Below are positions 35,861 through 48,322 of a DNA stretch of 64,000 nucleotides, one piece after another. The DNA is from Sabellastarte sp. h YS-2021 (taxonomy: Eukaryota > Annelida > Polychaeta > Sabellida > Sabellidae). Under the pieces are notes generated by a model. It did no database searches, was not told the origin of the DNA, and saw nothing but the letters and a program-made list of their open reading frames with translations. Numbering within the stretch: position 1 is the stretch's first letter; each line of letters begins with the position of its first letter. The position numbers were made by a program, and so were the translations under genes. Where the stretch lies: positions 45,497,028 through 45,561,027 of the forward strand of contig OZ024936.1 of assembly GCA_964017235.1 (NCBI GenBank). Reading direction: 5' to 3'.

Positions 35861-37545
35861 GTGTAACACATTAGATGCAGGTCTATGCTAGGAATGAGTT
35901 GATGTGGGGTTTGCTGATGCCATGTTGGTAGCTCGAGGAAAGCTGCTGGTTAGTGGTGTACAGTTCAGCATGGTGCTTCACCATCCACTCTTTTAACGAA
36001 GGCTTCATTGGAGCATCAATCTTATGTAAGTAAGTAATGATCACTTTATTTAAAGGAGGAAGTTTGGATATCTGCTGTGGCTGGAATATTGGGATTGGTA
36101 GTTATGCTTGCATTGTTTGTTTTTTGTTTGTTTGTTTTTTGTCACATAGTGTGCCTTTTGTACTATCTACGAGAAAGCTAACGTCATTGAAAGTACATTG
36201 AAAATAGAACTTTTGAAAATTTGGAATTTTTGTATCCATATGTGATTCCGATAATTCCCCAAATCTTAGCATTTCTTCCTGTGAACTGGCCCTATCCACA
36301 CATATATTTCAGGAAGGCCCCTTCATTACTATTGAAGTTATTAAGAACACAGAAAAATAGACAGATAAACAAACACACCCAAAAACATAACATCCTGTTG
36401 GAGGTAATCGGAGTGACCTTGGGCAAAGTTATGGTTGGACAGAGTTGACACAAAGTGAAACATATGTAGGACATGCTCTTACGTTGTCCCCTCCAGGTAT
36501 CTAGGTTTGTATACAAAAATAGTTTTTAGTACATTACTTCCTTGTCATATTTGAATCACTTGATATACACACTAAATCCAAAACTAAGGAAAAAGAAACT
36601 ATATATTAGGAAGTGCAGTTTGTATGGGAATGAAAATTGTAACATACATTAAAGGGTGTTGTTACACTTTGAATTGGATATGAACATAATATGCTGTTTT
36701 GAAATATATTTCAAGTAATTGTGTTTTGGATAATTAAAAAAAAGTTGAAGGTTAGGTGCTGAAACCACATTCTTATTATTATAATTTTATAATAAATATT
36801 ATCACAAAACAGATAATAATATTGACAGTATTGATTCATTTTGAACCCTAATACCTCTTTGTGGAGTTGCAGTAGTCATACACGGAGAGAGATCCAGCCA
36901 ATCAGCACCCTTTATAAGTGTAGACCCTTAGCTACTATCTTCTCACACGTTTTTACTTTATTGGATTATGATAAGTAGGTGGGTGCTATTGGTATTCCGT
37001 ATCTTTCTTTGGTATTCATCAATTTATTTATTATATGTTTTCAAACTCTATGAATGAATATCCCCACACGTGCAATTACGTCAGTATGCGTGTGTGCGTC
37101 CTGCTTAACCTCCCTTGAATGACTTCTCTGAATTGATCAGATTATACATATCAGGTGCCATTGTATACGTGTTAAGGTATGACTGATCATCTGAAAGCAT
37201 ACAAAGATTATGACATAACTGAGTTCTGAATGAACATCGTGACTAATAGTAAAGAGTGGATCATTTTATATTCTGAGGAAAAAAAGAAGTTGTTCTGTAT
37301 TTAGATTTGTCAAAATAGCATCATTGTCCATTGATATTATAATACTCTGTAATGTCGTACATATATATGCATTAACAAAAGCTCTATCTTTATCAAAACC
37401 ACCATTGATCTTTTGGCTTCCTGTGGTGATATAAATCAGTCCGTCCCTATTCAATATTTACTTTGGAATTGACTTGTGACTTGTTTTTAGTGGTAACCAA
37501 ATACTAGGTTAGACCACATGATAATCATAGTTCCGGTATTGGCAG
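35861..37545. other. Gene-free region upstream of the LPMO gene
   Basis: AT-rich, no gene recognised. Proximal sequences just before 37550 presumably hold the LPMO promoter. Confidence 0.4.
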
Positions 37546-37549
37546 TCCA

Positions 37550-37556
37550 TATAAAA
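37550..37556 (+). promoter_or_regulatory. TATA box of the LPMO gene
   Basis: TATAAAA lies 50 bp upstream of the ATG at 37606, leaving room for a transcription start near 37580 and a short 5' leader. The spacing supports the chosen start. Confidence 0.65.
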
Positions 37557-37605
37557 GTTAGATGCCTTTGTAAGACACTCATTAGAGAGACACCCTCAAA
37601 GACAC

Positions 37606-40600
37606 ATGGCAGAGAGAAAGCTCCTGTTTTACCTCAGTTTATTGGTGGCTGCCATCCCCACTGCTCGTGGACATGGGTACCTTCAGAACCCTCCAAGCAG
37701 GTCTTCAGTATGGAGAGAATACATTGGGAAAACTTTGCCGCCTGGGGTGGTAATAAACTACAATGACAATGAACTTTACTGTGGAGGATTCAGTGTGAGT
37801 ATTGCTCTACAGTATATGTAATATATATTTGAGCCTTTTTCTTATGAGTTGTGCTAGTGAAAATTATTTTCTAGTAACTTCAGTAGAAACTGACCATCAG
37901 TAAATTCTGGCAAAGTAATATTTCTCTTTTATTTCATTTAATATTTATTTGATGATATTCTTTGATAATAATAATAATAACATTACTTAAGAAGGCTCCT
38001 TTTGTGTAAAGTCTATTTTAATTATTGCCAGTTGATATTTTGTTCATAAAACTTGATACTATATTAGATAAAATATGCAAACAAGGATTGTGTACTAAGT
38101 TATGCTGAATTAATCCTAGACAAACGCAATAACTGACTACAGTGTTAAAACTAAGAGACCGAAAATGAAGGTGCAAGACAGTGCAGTATAATAATAACCT
38201 TATGAAACGAAAAGAGTTACAGTTTCTATTTAATATCTATGTTTTAAGTAACCAAATAAGAAAGGGCAGCTTTCCTTCATGAGGTCTAATGTTACACTGA
38301 ACCTCTAAGAATACACACAGTAGTATGTAAAAAATTCCAAACTTTACCATAAGATCAATTTTCCGGAAAATAATTGATTACCACATATGCGGATTCCTGT
38401 AACTAATGCAAGCAGGAATCAAATCCACAACAAGTACACTTCAAGTACACCATGAAGCCACACTGTCGATTACACAGCATTAGATATACCAATGGGTTAA
38501 TACATACATACTAATACATCCTCTGGCCTATTTGATATAGTTACCAACTACATGTTACCTTTGCCAGGAAAGACATACACTGTATATATATTTTTCCGAG
38601 CGTGTATTTGTTTACAATGTGGGCGGATTTTTATGAAATGTTGGCAATGGCAAAAAAAACATAAGATTAAATTTTGGTTAGGATGCAGATCACTACCTCG
38701 AACCAGGGATTTGTTAACGAGTTTCTTATCATCCCATTCAATAGAGTTATTGCAATTTATTGCAATTGTGGGTGTCGGTCTTAATTCGAGGATTTGGTCA
38801 GGGATTCAGATTGATAGATAGACAGATTTTCACATTGATTAATTTAGAGATACCTTGCATTCATAGTAATATTATTATTTGTTGTCACATTGTAGCATCA
38901 GTGGAGCATTCATGGCGGGAAGTGTGGTATATGTGGGGACCCCTATGAAGGCCCTCGTGAAAACGAGGCTGGCGGCAAGTATGCAGGTGGTTTTATCAGC
39001 AGGACTTACCAGCAAGGACAAGTGATAGGTAAATCAAATGAAGTATTCTGTAATAATTAGCTGTATTAATGATACCAGGGAACACGGTGGTGTTGTGACA
39101 GCATGCTCACATCTCACCCCTGTATATTTGAGTATGTAAGTGAGTATTTTATTAGTAAAACATTAATTCCTAAGTATTAAGATTTCACTAGAATATAGGG
39201 GCCACGGTGGCAGAGTGGTAACACTCTCGCCTCCCACCTCTGAGGCCGGGGTTCGATTCCCGGCATGGCCTCAAGTGGGAAAGCTGGTAGTTGCTTGCCG
39301 TTCGTCGGCAGTTTACAGTACAGAACCCTAACGAACTGAAGGTACTGCTTTCCTCTGCCCTTCCAACTACCTGTCGTGATATGACCTGTACAGTCTTGAA
39401 AGCGACGTAAAACCCCAAATAAATAAAAAAAAATTCACTAGAATTAATTCCTACTGGTAGTTCGTCTGTAATGTGTATATATAAATAAATATAATAATCT
39501 CAGCATAGTTTACTACTCTAACTTCGACTCACTGTACACTGCCTTATTAATTTTCATTTTAAAGAATAGTCACTCAGTTTGGTCACAATATCTTTTTATA
39601 TAAACTCCAACAATCACACACTTTAACAGTTTCAGCCTGTCATTCTAAATGTGTGTTAACAGATGTCGAGGTGAAGTTAACTGTTGACCACAAGGGATGG
39701 TTTGAGTTCAGACTTTGTCCTCATAACAACCCCACTGTACCCGCAACTCAGGAGTGTCTGGATCAACATCTTCTGATGCAGCCAAATGGAGATACTAGGT
39801 TAGTATAAATAACGGGGGGACCGGGGTTTACTTTTTGGCATAACTTTATTAAATTGTGGTGACATCTGGTCGGGCAATTAGTAGGAAGAATAGGTTATTG
39901 TTTATATTATGAAAATGAAATATGCACAATATAGTGATCGTTGCAGATTATTGCTACACTTTCACAATTAAACATTGAGACACCTCTCAGCTAAAAAAAC
40001 ATGACCTCTCTGTAATGATATATGCAATAGTCTTTTTTTCTTTTGGGGAGGATGTTGTTTGAATATCTTATCTTGACGTTAAACATGAATTTCAAAATGT
40101 GTACATCTCTTTCCTCTAAACTTTCCAATGTATCTATATATGTATCAGTTAATCAGAAAACTAAATGTTATTATTTCAAAATATTTAAAACACAGAGATG
40201 TACAAAGTATATTTGTGAATGTTACAAGTAAATTTTTTTTTTATTTTAAGGTCTATGCTCCAATTATCCCCCCCCCCCCCCCCCCTAAACTCGTAGTTTA
40301 TAAAAACCCTCAGTGTATATTTGATAAAATGAAAGACCGAAAGAACGTAATAAGGAAGTACATGGAAATGACTGCAATTTAAAAGGGGTGTAGCGTTCTT
40401 GTCATGAGATATTTACAAATTTTCTTGTTACAGGTGTAACAAAGCCAAGATAATAAAAAGGTCTATAATGAATCAGTGTGTATGTAGTAGTGTGTGTACA
40501 CAGAGTCTCTTGAAACATACAGGATACACAAAAAGCTCCAATGAAATTCATGTCAATTTTTTTCAAAATTATTTTTCCACACATTCCTCCAGTTCCCCAA

Positions 40601-43600
40601 TACAGGAAAATGCATTATGGGATTATTATCTTATTTACAATAACAATAGATAAATGTGACTACTAAAAGAATTATACCAATATAATAATGCATATCCAAT
40701 AAAAGATGACTAACTGACTTTGAATACATAAAGGTCAGATGTAAGGTCAAACTGACCAGTAATGATTAATACTAAAATATAGCATAATAATTCTAATTCT
40801 AATTTGACCTTTATAGCTAAGCTCCACCCCAAAGGGGCAGCGAAGCATAATTGAATAATAGCAGTTCAAAGTTGAAAGGTCACACAATGTCAATAACTAA
40901 AAGTTAAACCTGTAAAAAGACACAATGAGTTTAAATTACGTGCATAAAGGTCACATGGGAGGTCAAACTAACCACTGAATAGACCCATAGTGAGGTAATG
41001 AGTTAAACCCTGCTCCAAAGGAGAAGAGCAGCATGACCTACGAATGCATAACAGTTGAAAGGTCAAAGTTCACACAAGGTGAAATAAGTGAAACACTATA
41101 TATAAGGTAGTAAGTTGTATAACAATGTAAATGTTCCAGAAAACATGACTTAAGAGGGAAAACAAGGTCCCCCATTAATTAAAATGTCATAGTAATTACA
41201 ATAATCCCCCAAAGTAAATATTATCACAATTAGACATTATAAAAAAATTAAAAAGTTATTTGTTACTGCATAGAAAAAGAGAATATATTAATGTAAGCAC
41301 GTTCCAACATAAAGTGCCATAATGTAATAATATAAGCAAAGTTAAACTCTAAAAAAAAACCATTACGCTATAAAATTGCAAACAAACATAAATATAATGT
41401 ACACATGTGATGTGATCAACTTTACTGCTCAATGACAGTTCTTTAGAATATAACAGTTCCTCTGGATTGCAGATCCCAACCCAACCACACAACACTAAAA
41501 TATAGCATAATAATTCTAATTCTAATTCTTAACAGATATGTAGCTCTCAAAGAGCACCAAAACAATGAAGATAACAAGTAAGAACATGATATGAAAATGT
41601 TGACGAGCACAATCTCCAAGACGGTCCATATGCTGTTTCTTATAGTCAAATTCTTTCAAAATGATTTTCCCACACATATTTACAACACGTAAATAACACA
41701 ATGAAGTCCACCACATGATCAATATTTTGTATATTTTTTTATCTGTAGGTACACCTGGTCCACATCTCAACCCACAGTCCATTATGTCAAACTCCAACTT
41801 CCTGCAACTGTTACATGTAGTCAGTGTGTGGTTCAGTGGAAGTACCACGCAGGTAAGATATTAACATTTTGTTGATTTCATGAACCCTCCCCTGAAGAGG
41901 AGAGGTGACAGAATTTTAAGCATGTATGGTTCTCTACCTGTCTGACTGTTGGAACTTATGCATAACTCGAAAACTACACATCGAATCTTGTCCCTTAAAA
42001 TTAAGTTAGCAGACTCTTAACTCTTAGTAAATTTTAAATTAGCAAAATCTTTGTTGGTTTATTTTTTTTTGGTAAAAATCCCTCAATTTTAAAGATAATT
42101 CAATTCCTGATGTTAAGTATTAGTTGTGTAAACCTCATACATATGAATAAATATAATGTTCTCATTTTTGTGTAATACAAAGTTAATGCAGTGTTGTTCA
42201 GGTCATGTGTAATTTACCTAAATTTTACAATAATTGAGACATTTCAATCAGCATTTTATGATCTGGAGGAAATCTCTAATGCTTCCATTTATGGGTCCAT
42301 GGGTCATATTTTAACACAAGGTGGGGTAAACTCATGACTCGGTCCTTCTAGAATTAAAATGAAATCAAAGTTATACAGTAATCTACTATGAGTCAAATAC
42401 ACTTTTTTGCCTTTTTGTTGTACTTTTTTCATTGCTATTTTTCGTTCTATGGTGTACCTTGTGAAGTGTACAGCTGAACAAAAGTAAATGACACATATAA
42501 ATCAAGTTAATATAAAAGCTTTTTGTGGTGAAAATAAAACATTTCTCTTCATAGTAATATAATTATGAAAAACAATTGTAATAAATGACTTTCATTACAA
42601 GTCAGTTAACACTCTACCCATGTTACTTTCTGATCAGGGAATAACTGGGGATGTGACACTCTCTCAGGACCCTGTGGTATTGGTAAGGGCCCTCAGGAAG
42701 AATTTTATGGATGTGCTGATGTTTCAATATCCTCAACAGGTATATATTTATTAACATTTTTTTTCTAAAATTAGTCCAGGACTAAAGTATTGCTCATGGA
42801 TACATATGGCATCTTGGCATATCTAAAATTGATGTCTTAAGCTTTATACTTCGGACTTCTCTGTAACAAGATAGAATAATTATCACAGTTGAGGTTGGCT
42901 GTTGCCATATAAGTAGATTGTCATATTCAACACATAATCATCATCCATGGCTTTGCAGGTAAAAAGATTAGTCCTCAGCTGTTGAAACAGACTAAAACCC
43001 CATGTTGGACTTCAGAGCAAAGAATCATTTACAACATTCTTTTCTATATGTTATGTACGGGTCTCATGTGGTTCAGTTGATAAGGTGTTGGACTCATAAT
43101 CGTGGGTTCGATCCTGGTTGATGCCCACTGTTTCATGTGGGATAACATCCTAGGGCAAGATCCTGGACTGTGCCTCTCTCCACCCAGGAGTAACGGGTAT
43201 TGTGGTAGCACTCTGAGGGAACTGAGACAGATAACCTGTGTGAAAAAGTTTTGAAACCCAGACCAGGGTGTAAATGTAAAGTCGAGGGACAGTATATATA
43301 TACTGATACTAGACTATAAACCATAACATTTACATTTACATATTTATATATGTTCAATACACAATTTGTCAATAGAATGAAGGACTCGTTTTTAGATTAT
43401 ATATTTTCAAAGTAATTATGTTCTGTATATTGCAAAACTGTGAGAAGGCTATTATCAGGAGGCTATTTACTTGAGCTTTTAAATGCCGAAAAAAGAGTCT
43501 GGAGATTATACCAAAAGCCAAGGAAATTTTGTACAACTTTAAGACATTTAAATTGGTTCAAAAATAACCCAAAGAAGTAACAAATAAAACGCAAATATCT

Positions 43601-46600
43601 CGCAAATGTGAGCATAAATTATGGAATAATATCATTGATATAACTGTTAGTAGAAGTTAATGTTAAGTCCATATAAAGAATGAGTATTGACACTGTCCCT
43701 CAGGGATCCTCATCAAATTGTTCATTTGGATGGGTTTTTACATTTTGCCTTCATAGGAATGTCACCCACACCCACGAATAGTGGTTCAACTGAAGCCCCC
43801 ACCAGCACCACATCTTCTGAGGCTTCTTCAACAACATCTATTAAAACCACAACAACCAGTGGTCCACAGTCAACAAGCACTCCCACTGTTACCACTACTG
43901 TAAAGAACGATTCTACAACCGAATCAATATCCACAATATCCAGTGGTCCACAGTCAACAATTACTCCCATTGTTACCACCACTGTGAAGAAAGGTTCCAC
44001 AACTGATTCAGCATCAACAATATCAAGTGATCCACAGTCAACAAGCATCCCCATCGTTACTACTACTATGAAGAAAGATTCCACAAATAAACCAGTAAGT
44101 TTGAAGTAACTAACTAATCTGCCACTGTGATCTTGTGGGTTACACACTTGCTTAGGAACATAGAGGGCTTATGTGTAATCCCAGGTAAAGGTAAATTGTG
44201 ACTAAGATGACCACATGAAATGGTAATCCTCCCATTGGGTCCTGTCCTCAGTGACAGCTATACAGCCTTCAGAATGTAAATAAATTGTCATCCATGAGAT
44301 TCTGCCTTTCAGTGAGGGAAAAGGCATTGAGTAAGATATGTACTGTACTAAATACTAATATTTCAAGTTATAATTAAAATGTTTATTTCTATTTATGCAA
44401 ACCAGAACTTGATCCATACTGTTCTTAACAGAACTATTAGATTACAAGACAGTTACTTTTAACAATAGGACGAGGTGACATCTATACAATTGAGGCTCTC
44501 AGTGTACAAATTGAATCACTTGGCTCCAATCTCTGTTGCCATGGGGATGGTGTCCAGCTTATGGCAACGGGGTCTGGGGTGTGATGGGGTTCACTGACAG
44601 CCATTCCAACATATCATAGGATGCAACCTGTATATTTACAAGCTCAAACATTGCTAGAGTATAAGGCATGCTTCACTTGTCCTGTGTTAAAGAGGCAATT
44701 TAAGAAGTAGAAGTTTCCAAAACGAGAATGCAATCATAAGACTTTCAAGATAACTTTGAAAGTGTAATAAATCATTTCTTTAATGTAAAATCTGACCTGC
44801 GAATCCAATATTGGATTAATTACACAATCCATCTGGTGTTTCTTACCTTCCAGGGATCAAGTTGTGTGGGCGTCCCTCCCTGGAAAGAAACTCCTGGAAT
44901 AGACAAATGGTGTGTGGACAATTGTAACCGTGGTTACTGTCCAGCCAGCCACTGCAAGTGTAACCAGGACACTACTAGTGGATCAAAAGAACCATCTACT
45001 CTCAGCAAGCTACTCGTTTCTTCAACAACATCATCTACAGGACAAACATCCTCCACTACCAGTACCAGTAGAACCACCCCTACAGCAGTGTATGAGACGG
45101 AAAGTTCCACTGCATCAAGTTCTACCACAACAGGTTCACAGGTACACTCAATGTAAACCAAACATATTTCATAAGCAAATGGTATATGTTTTGGTGATTT
45201 TTTGTAATAGGTAACACCCTGTTCCACTGGCACAGATGTACCTCCTGACCACCCCAAGTATATCGGACAGGCAAAATTTTAGATGTTTTTTTACTTCTCT
45301 TTTTGTGTATTTGTGTAATTTTTTTATACTTTTCTATTCAGCCTTCAGAATGTAAATAAATTGTCATCCATGAGATTCTGCCTTTCAGTGAGGGAAAAGG
45401 CATTGAGTAAGATATGTACTGTACTAAATACTAATATTTCAAGTTATAATTAAAATGTTTAGTTCTATTTATGCAAACCAGACCTTGATCCATACTGTTC
45501 TTAACAGAACTATTAGATTACAAGACAGTTACTTTTAACAATAGGACGGGGTGACATCTATACAATTGAGGCTCTCAGTGTACAAATTGAATCACTTGGC
45601 TCCAATCTCTGTTGCCATTGGGATGGTGTCTAGCTTATGGCAACGGGGTCTGGGGTGTGATGGGGTTCACTGAGAGCCATTCCAACATATCATAGGATGC
45701 AACCTATATATTTACAAACTCAAACATTGCTAGAGTATAAGGCATGCTTCACTTGTCCTGTGTTAAAGAGGCAATTTAAGAACTAGAAGTTTCCAAAACG
45801 AGAATGCAATCGTAAGACTTTCAAGATAACTTTGAAAGTGTAATAAATCATTACTTTAATGTAAAGTCTGACCTGTGAATCCAATATTAGATTAATTACA
45901 CAATCCATCTGGTGTTTATTACCTTCCAGGGATCAAGTTGTGTTGGCGTCCCTCCCTGGAAAGAAACTCCTGGAATAGACAAATGGTGTGTGGACAATTG
46001 TAACCGTGGTTACTGTCCAGCCAGCCACTGCAAGTGTAACCAGGACAATACTAGTGGATCAAAAGAACCATCTACTCTCAGCAAGCTACTCATTTCTTCA
46101 ACAACATCATCTGCAGGACAAACATCCTCCACTACCAGTACCAGTAGAACCACCCCTACAGCAGTGTATGAGACGGAAAGTTCCACTGCATCAAGTTCTA
46201 CCACAACAGGTTCACAGGTACACTCAATGTAAACCAAACATATTTCATAAGCAAATGGTATATGTTTTGGTGATTTTTTGTAATAGGTAACACCCTGTTC
46301 CACTGGCACAGATGTACCTCCTGACCACCCCAAGTATATCGGACAGGCAAAATTTTAGATCTTTTTTAACTTTTCTTTTTGTGTATTTGTGTAATTTTTT
46401 TATACTCAGCGCAATATCTCCATATACTACAGGACTCAGAGGGGCTATTTAACCATTCCGATTGCACAAGTACAGTCCCAACTGACAAGTAACTCACATT
46501 CCCCTAACTGAAAGACAGAGGCTCAAGGATGACCATTTATCAACCTCCTTGAGGTTCTTTAGCCTGCCACTGGGGATAGGACTCAATGACAGAGGACCGC

Positions 46601-48322
46601 CATTTTAAGTGGTCATCCGAGCCACTATGTATCTGCCTGTACCTGGGTTTGAACCCACGTCCTCTGAGTTCCTAGAAAAGTGTATTACCCGCTAGGCTAC
46701 AGCGGTTTACATGTAAAGGTTGGAATGTCAGCTTTCCCTCACTTTTTGGACAGGGTCATTGGTAGCAGCCTTTCCAGTTCAAAACATAGCTCTGTCTTAT
46801 ATTGCAATAGGAGTCGAAAGTAGAGAGTTTAAAGAAAGTTTTCCAGTTTCTATACAATAAACATGGGATCCAATTTTAGAACTGGTAACAATTGTTGAGT
46901 TAATAGTGAACATCACATGCAATGTTCACGGTTGTTGATATGTGTATATGTAATGTTTTGTATTATTTTGAAACTTTTCTTACCACATAAGCATATGTTT
47001 CTAAACAATTAAATCCATTCCTAAAATAAAAATACAGTTGAAGAATTAGAATATTGACTGTGTTGCAATATCACATCCATGATGGGTTTCGGTGACAAAA
47101 TTTAGCATCAGAATAATTAGCCTTGGTCTGTTGCTATGTTCATATTGTCTGTGATTGGCAGCTGACGTGCATTCTTACAAAAGGGCAGACATTAGACTAA
47201 ATTCCTATCCATGCATATCCCAAGTATTTTTTTTTCATTATATACAAATGCCATTTTCAACAATTTCCCATCATCAAATGTCCAAATTGGATATGTTGTT
47301 ATCAACAGTTATCATTTTGAACAGTTTCCTACCCTCAAATGTCCCATATTGCCTTGTTGTTATCAACAGTTATCCTTTTTAACAGTCTCCTGTTTTCAAA
47401 TATCCTTGGTGACCTTGTTGTTTTCCACAATTGTCATTTTCAACAATTTCTTATCCTCAAGTGCCCTAAGGGGACTTGCTGTTTTCAATAATTGTTGTCG
47501 TTTTTTCTAAGTGGATGGTTTTTTTTAATTCAGCAGGTTGTTTTATTAATTTGGATTTAATATTGTGTTTTTTTTTCAACATTGCATAAGTCATTACCCA
47601 ATGCAAGGAAAGTAATGTACAGCAATTGATCAAACTTTGCACTGAACGAAAACCATATCAGTCACTGTCAAAATAACTTTGGGCTATTTAAATAGCCTGC
47701 TTACTAGTTACACCTTGCTTTCATAAACAATGTTGTATGGGGGCCATGGTGGGACATGAGTAACACACAAACCTCCCACCCCTGAGGTCGGAGTTCGAGT
47801 CCCAGCCAAGCCTCAAGTTGGAAAGCTGGTAGTTGGTTGCCATTAGTTGGCAGTGTACAATATAGAACATTTACTAGCTGTATGCACTGGGGTGCTCCAC
47901 CCTTAAAACTACCCGTTGCAATATAAGTGATATACTCCTGACATAAACACTAAATTAATAAATAATTAATTTAGAACGGAAGTATTAATGCCCACTTCAA
48001 TTATCATTTAACATAAACACATATGGATTGATGGTTATAGTTATACTTGAACTTATTCATTTGTTAATAATAAATATTCTATCACCTTTAGGATTGCAGA
48101 TTCTTCAAAAGTGTTGGGAATTTGGGACCAATCATAGATAATTACTGCAACATCTGTTCGAGGGAAGGCAGCTGTCCAGATGACTTCTGTACATGCGATA
48201 CCAGTCTACCAGAACTCCACTGTCTACCAGCCAGTCCAGATTTGGCTGGATTCTGTACTTATTTCTGTACTTACAACCAGTTAGTTTGTCCTGACACTTG
48301 TGGATGTACAGTGATACGCTAA
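37606..48322 (+). CDS. Secreted AA15 lytic polysaccharide monooxygenase with Cys-module tail (nine exons)
   Basis: Exons are 37606-37794, 38896-39028, 39663-39798, 41749-41852, 42638-42739, 43757-44094, 44854-45141, 45930-46217 and 48092-48322. All junctions fit GT-AG in frame; about 602 aa. A signal peptide (1-22, ending TARG) exposes His23 as mature residue 1. His23 and His117 (in TVDHKGWFEFRLCP) form the histidine brace for copper, and Phe210 or Tyr211 in 'EEFYGCADVSI' is the likely axial residue. Other family words are LYCGGF, GGKCGICGD and NNWGCDTLSGPCGIGKGPQE. Exon 6 encodes a Thr/Ser linker (223-334) with three 28-aa repeats. Exons 7 and 8 are near-identical Cys modules plus linkers, and exon 9 has two more divergent modules. 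AA15 enzymes oxidatively cleave chitin and/or cellulose. The tail may bind substrate (inference). Confidence 0.92.
39184..39444 (+). repeat. SINE B copy 4, in LPMO intron 2
   Basis: A well-kept copy with 'ggccacggtggcagagtggt', B box 'ggggttcgattcccggc', tail 'gacgtaaaaccccaaataaa' and poly-A. The 11-bp target-site duplication TTCACTAGAAT (39184-39194 and 39434-39444) shows a fairly recent insertion. Confidence 0.9.
40268..40285. repeat. Poly-C tract in LPMO intron 3
   Basis: Eighteen consecutive C bases. Confidence 0.9.
40730..41110. repeat. Degenerate two-copy repeat in LPMO intron 3
   Basis: 'aaggtcagatgtaaggtcaa' with downstream 'gctccaccccaaaggggcag' and 'cagttcaaagttgaaaggtc' recurs about 213 bp later as 'aaggtcacatgggaggtcaa', 'gctccaaaggagaagagcag' and 'acagttgaaaggtcaaagtt'. 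A second shared segment ('actaaaatatagcataataa') occurs at about 40772 and about 41494. Confidence 0.55.
43056..43290 (+). repeat. SINE E (tRNA-Met-like head) in LPMO intron 5
   Basis: The head has 'tggttcagttgataaggtgt', 'tggactcataatcg' (CAT in the anticodon position) and the B box 'gggttcgatcctgg'. The body carries 'tgcctctctccacccaggag', a segment I recall from SINEs of several marine invertebrates. It is a SINE rather than a tRNA gene: the acceptor-stem pairing is poor and a long body follows. Confidence 0.65.
44117..44345 (+). repeat. SINE A copy 3, in LPMO intron 6
   Basis: Diverged copy with 'atcttgtgggttacacactt', 'tgtgtaatcccaggtaaagg' and 'ttgggtcctgtcctcagtga'. Its 3' part from 44263 on is included in the 1,076-bp duplication and reappears at 45339. 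Confidence 0.7.
44263..46410 (+). repeat. Tandem duplication of about 1,076 bp containing an LPMO exon
   Basis: Copy 1 is 44263-45338 and copy 2 is 45339 to about 46410, with a constant offset of 1,076 bp. By eye about 20-25 differences are seen, roughly 98% identity. Each copy has the SINE A 3' part, intron sequence, a complete 288-bp exon with both splice sites, and the following intron start. Copy 2 ends where a reverse SINE A begins. Confidence 0.95.
46409..46712 (-). repeat. SINE A copy 4, in LPMO intron 8
   Basis: Reverse-strand copy running from 'actcagcgcaatatctccat' to 'cccgctaggctacagcggt'. It includes the complement of the B box ('cctgggtttgaacccacgt'). It abuts the right border of the duplication. 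Confidence 0.85.
47250..47500. repeat. 61-bp minisatellite, about four copies, in LPMO intron 8
   Basis: Units start near 47253, 47314, 47375 and 47436 with 'attttcaacaatttcccatc'-like sequence, followed by 'ttgttgttatcaacagttat'-like sequence. They are diverged from each other. Confidence 0.8.
47738..47975 (+). repeat. SINE B copy 5, in LPMO intron 8
   Basis: 'gggggccatggtgggacatg', B box 'ggagttcgagtcccagcc', 'gaaagctggtagttggttgc' and tail 'gacataaacactaaattaat'. A moderately diverged copy. Confidence 0.8.

Noticed and set aside
39196-39280. Possible tRNA gene in LPMO intron 2 (similar heads at 13608, 23300, 47738, 58124)
   Set aside because: All copies share a long non-tRNA body and A-rich tail, and several are flanked by target-site duplications: these are SINEs.
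43056-43130. Possible tRNA-Met gene
   Set aside because: Only the A/B boxes and a CAT triplet fit; stem pairing is poor and a SINE body follows.
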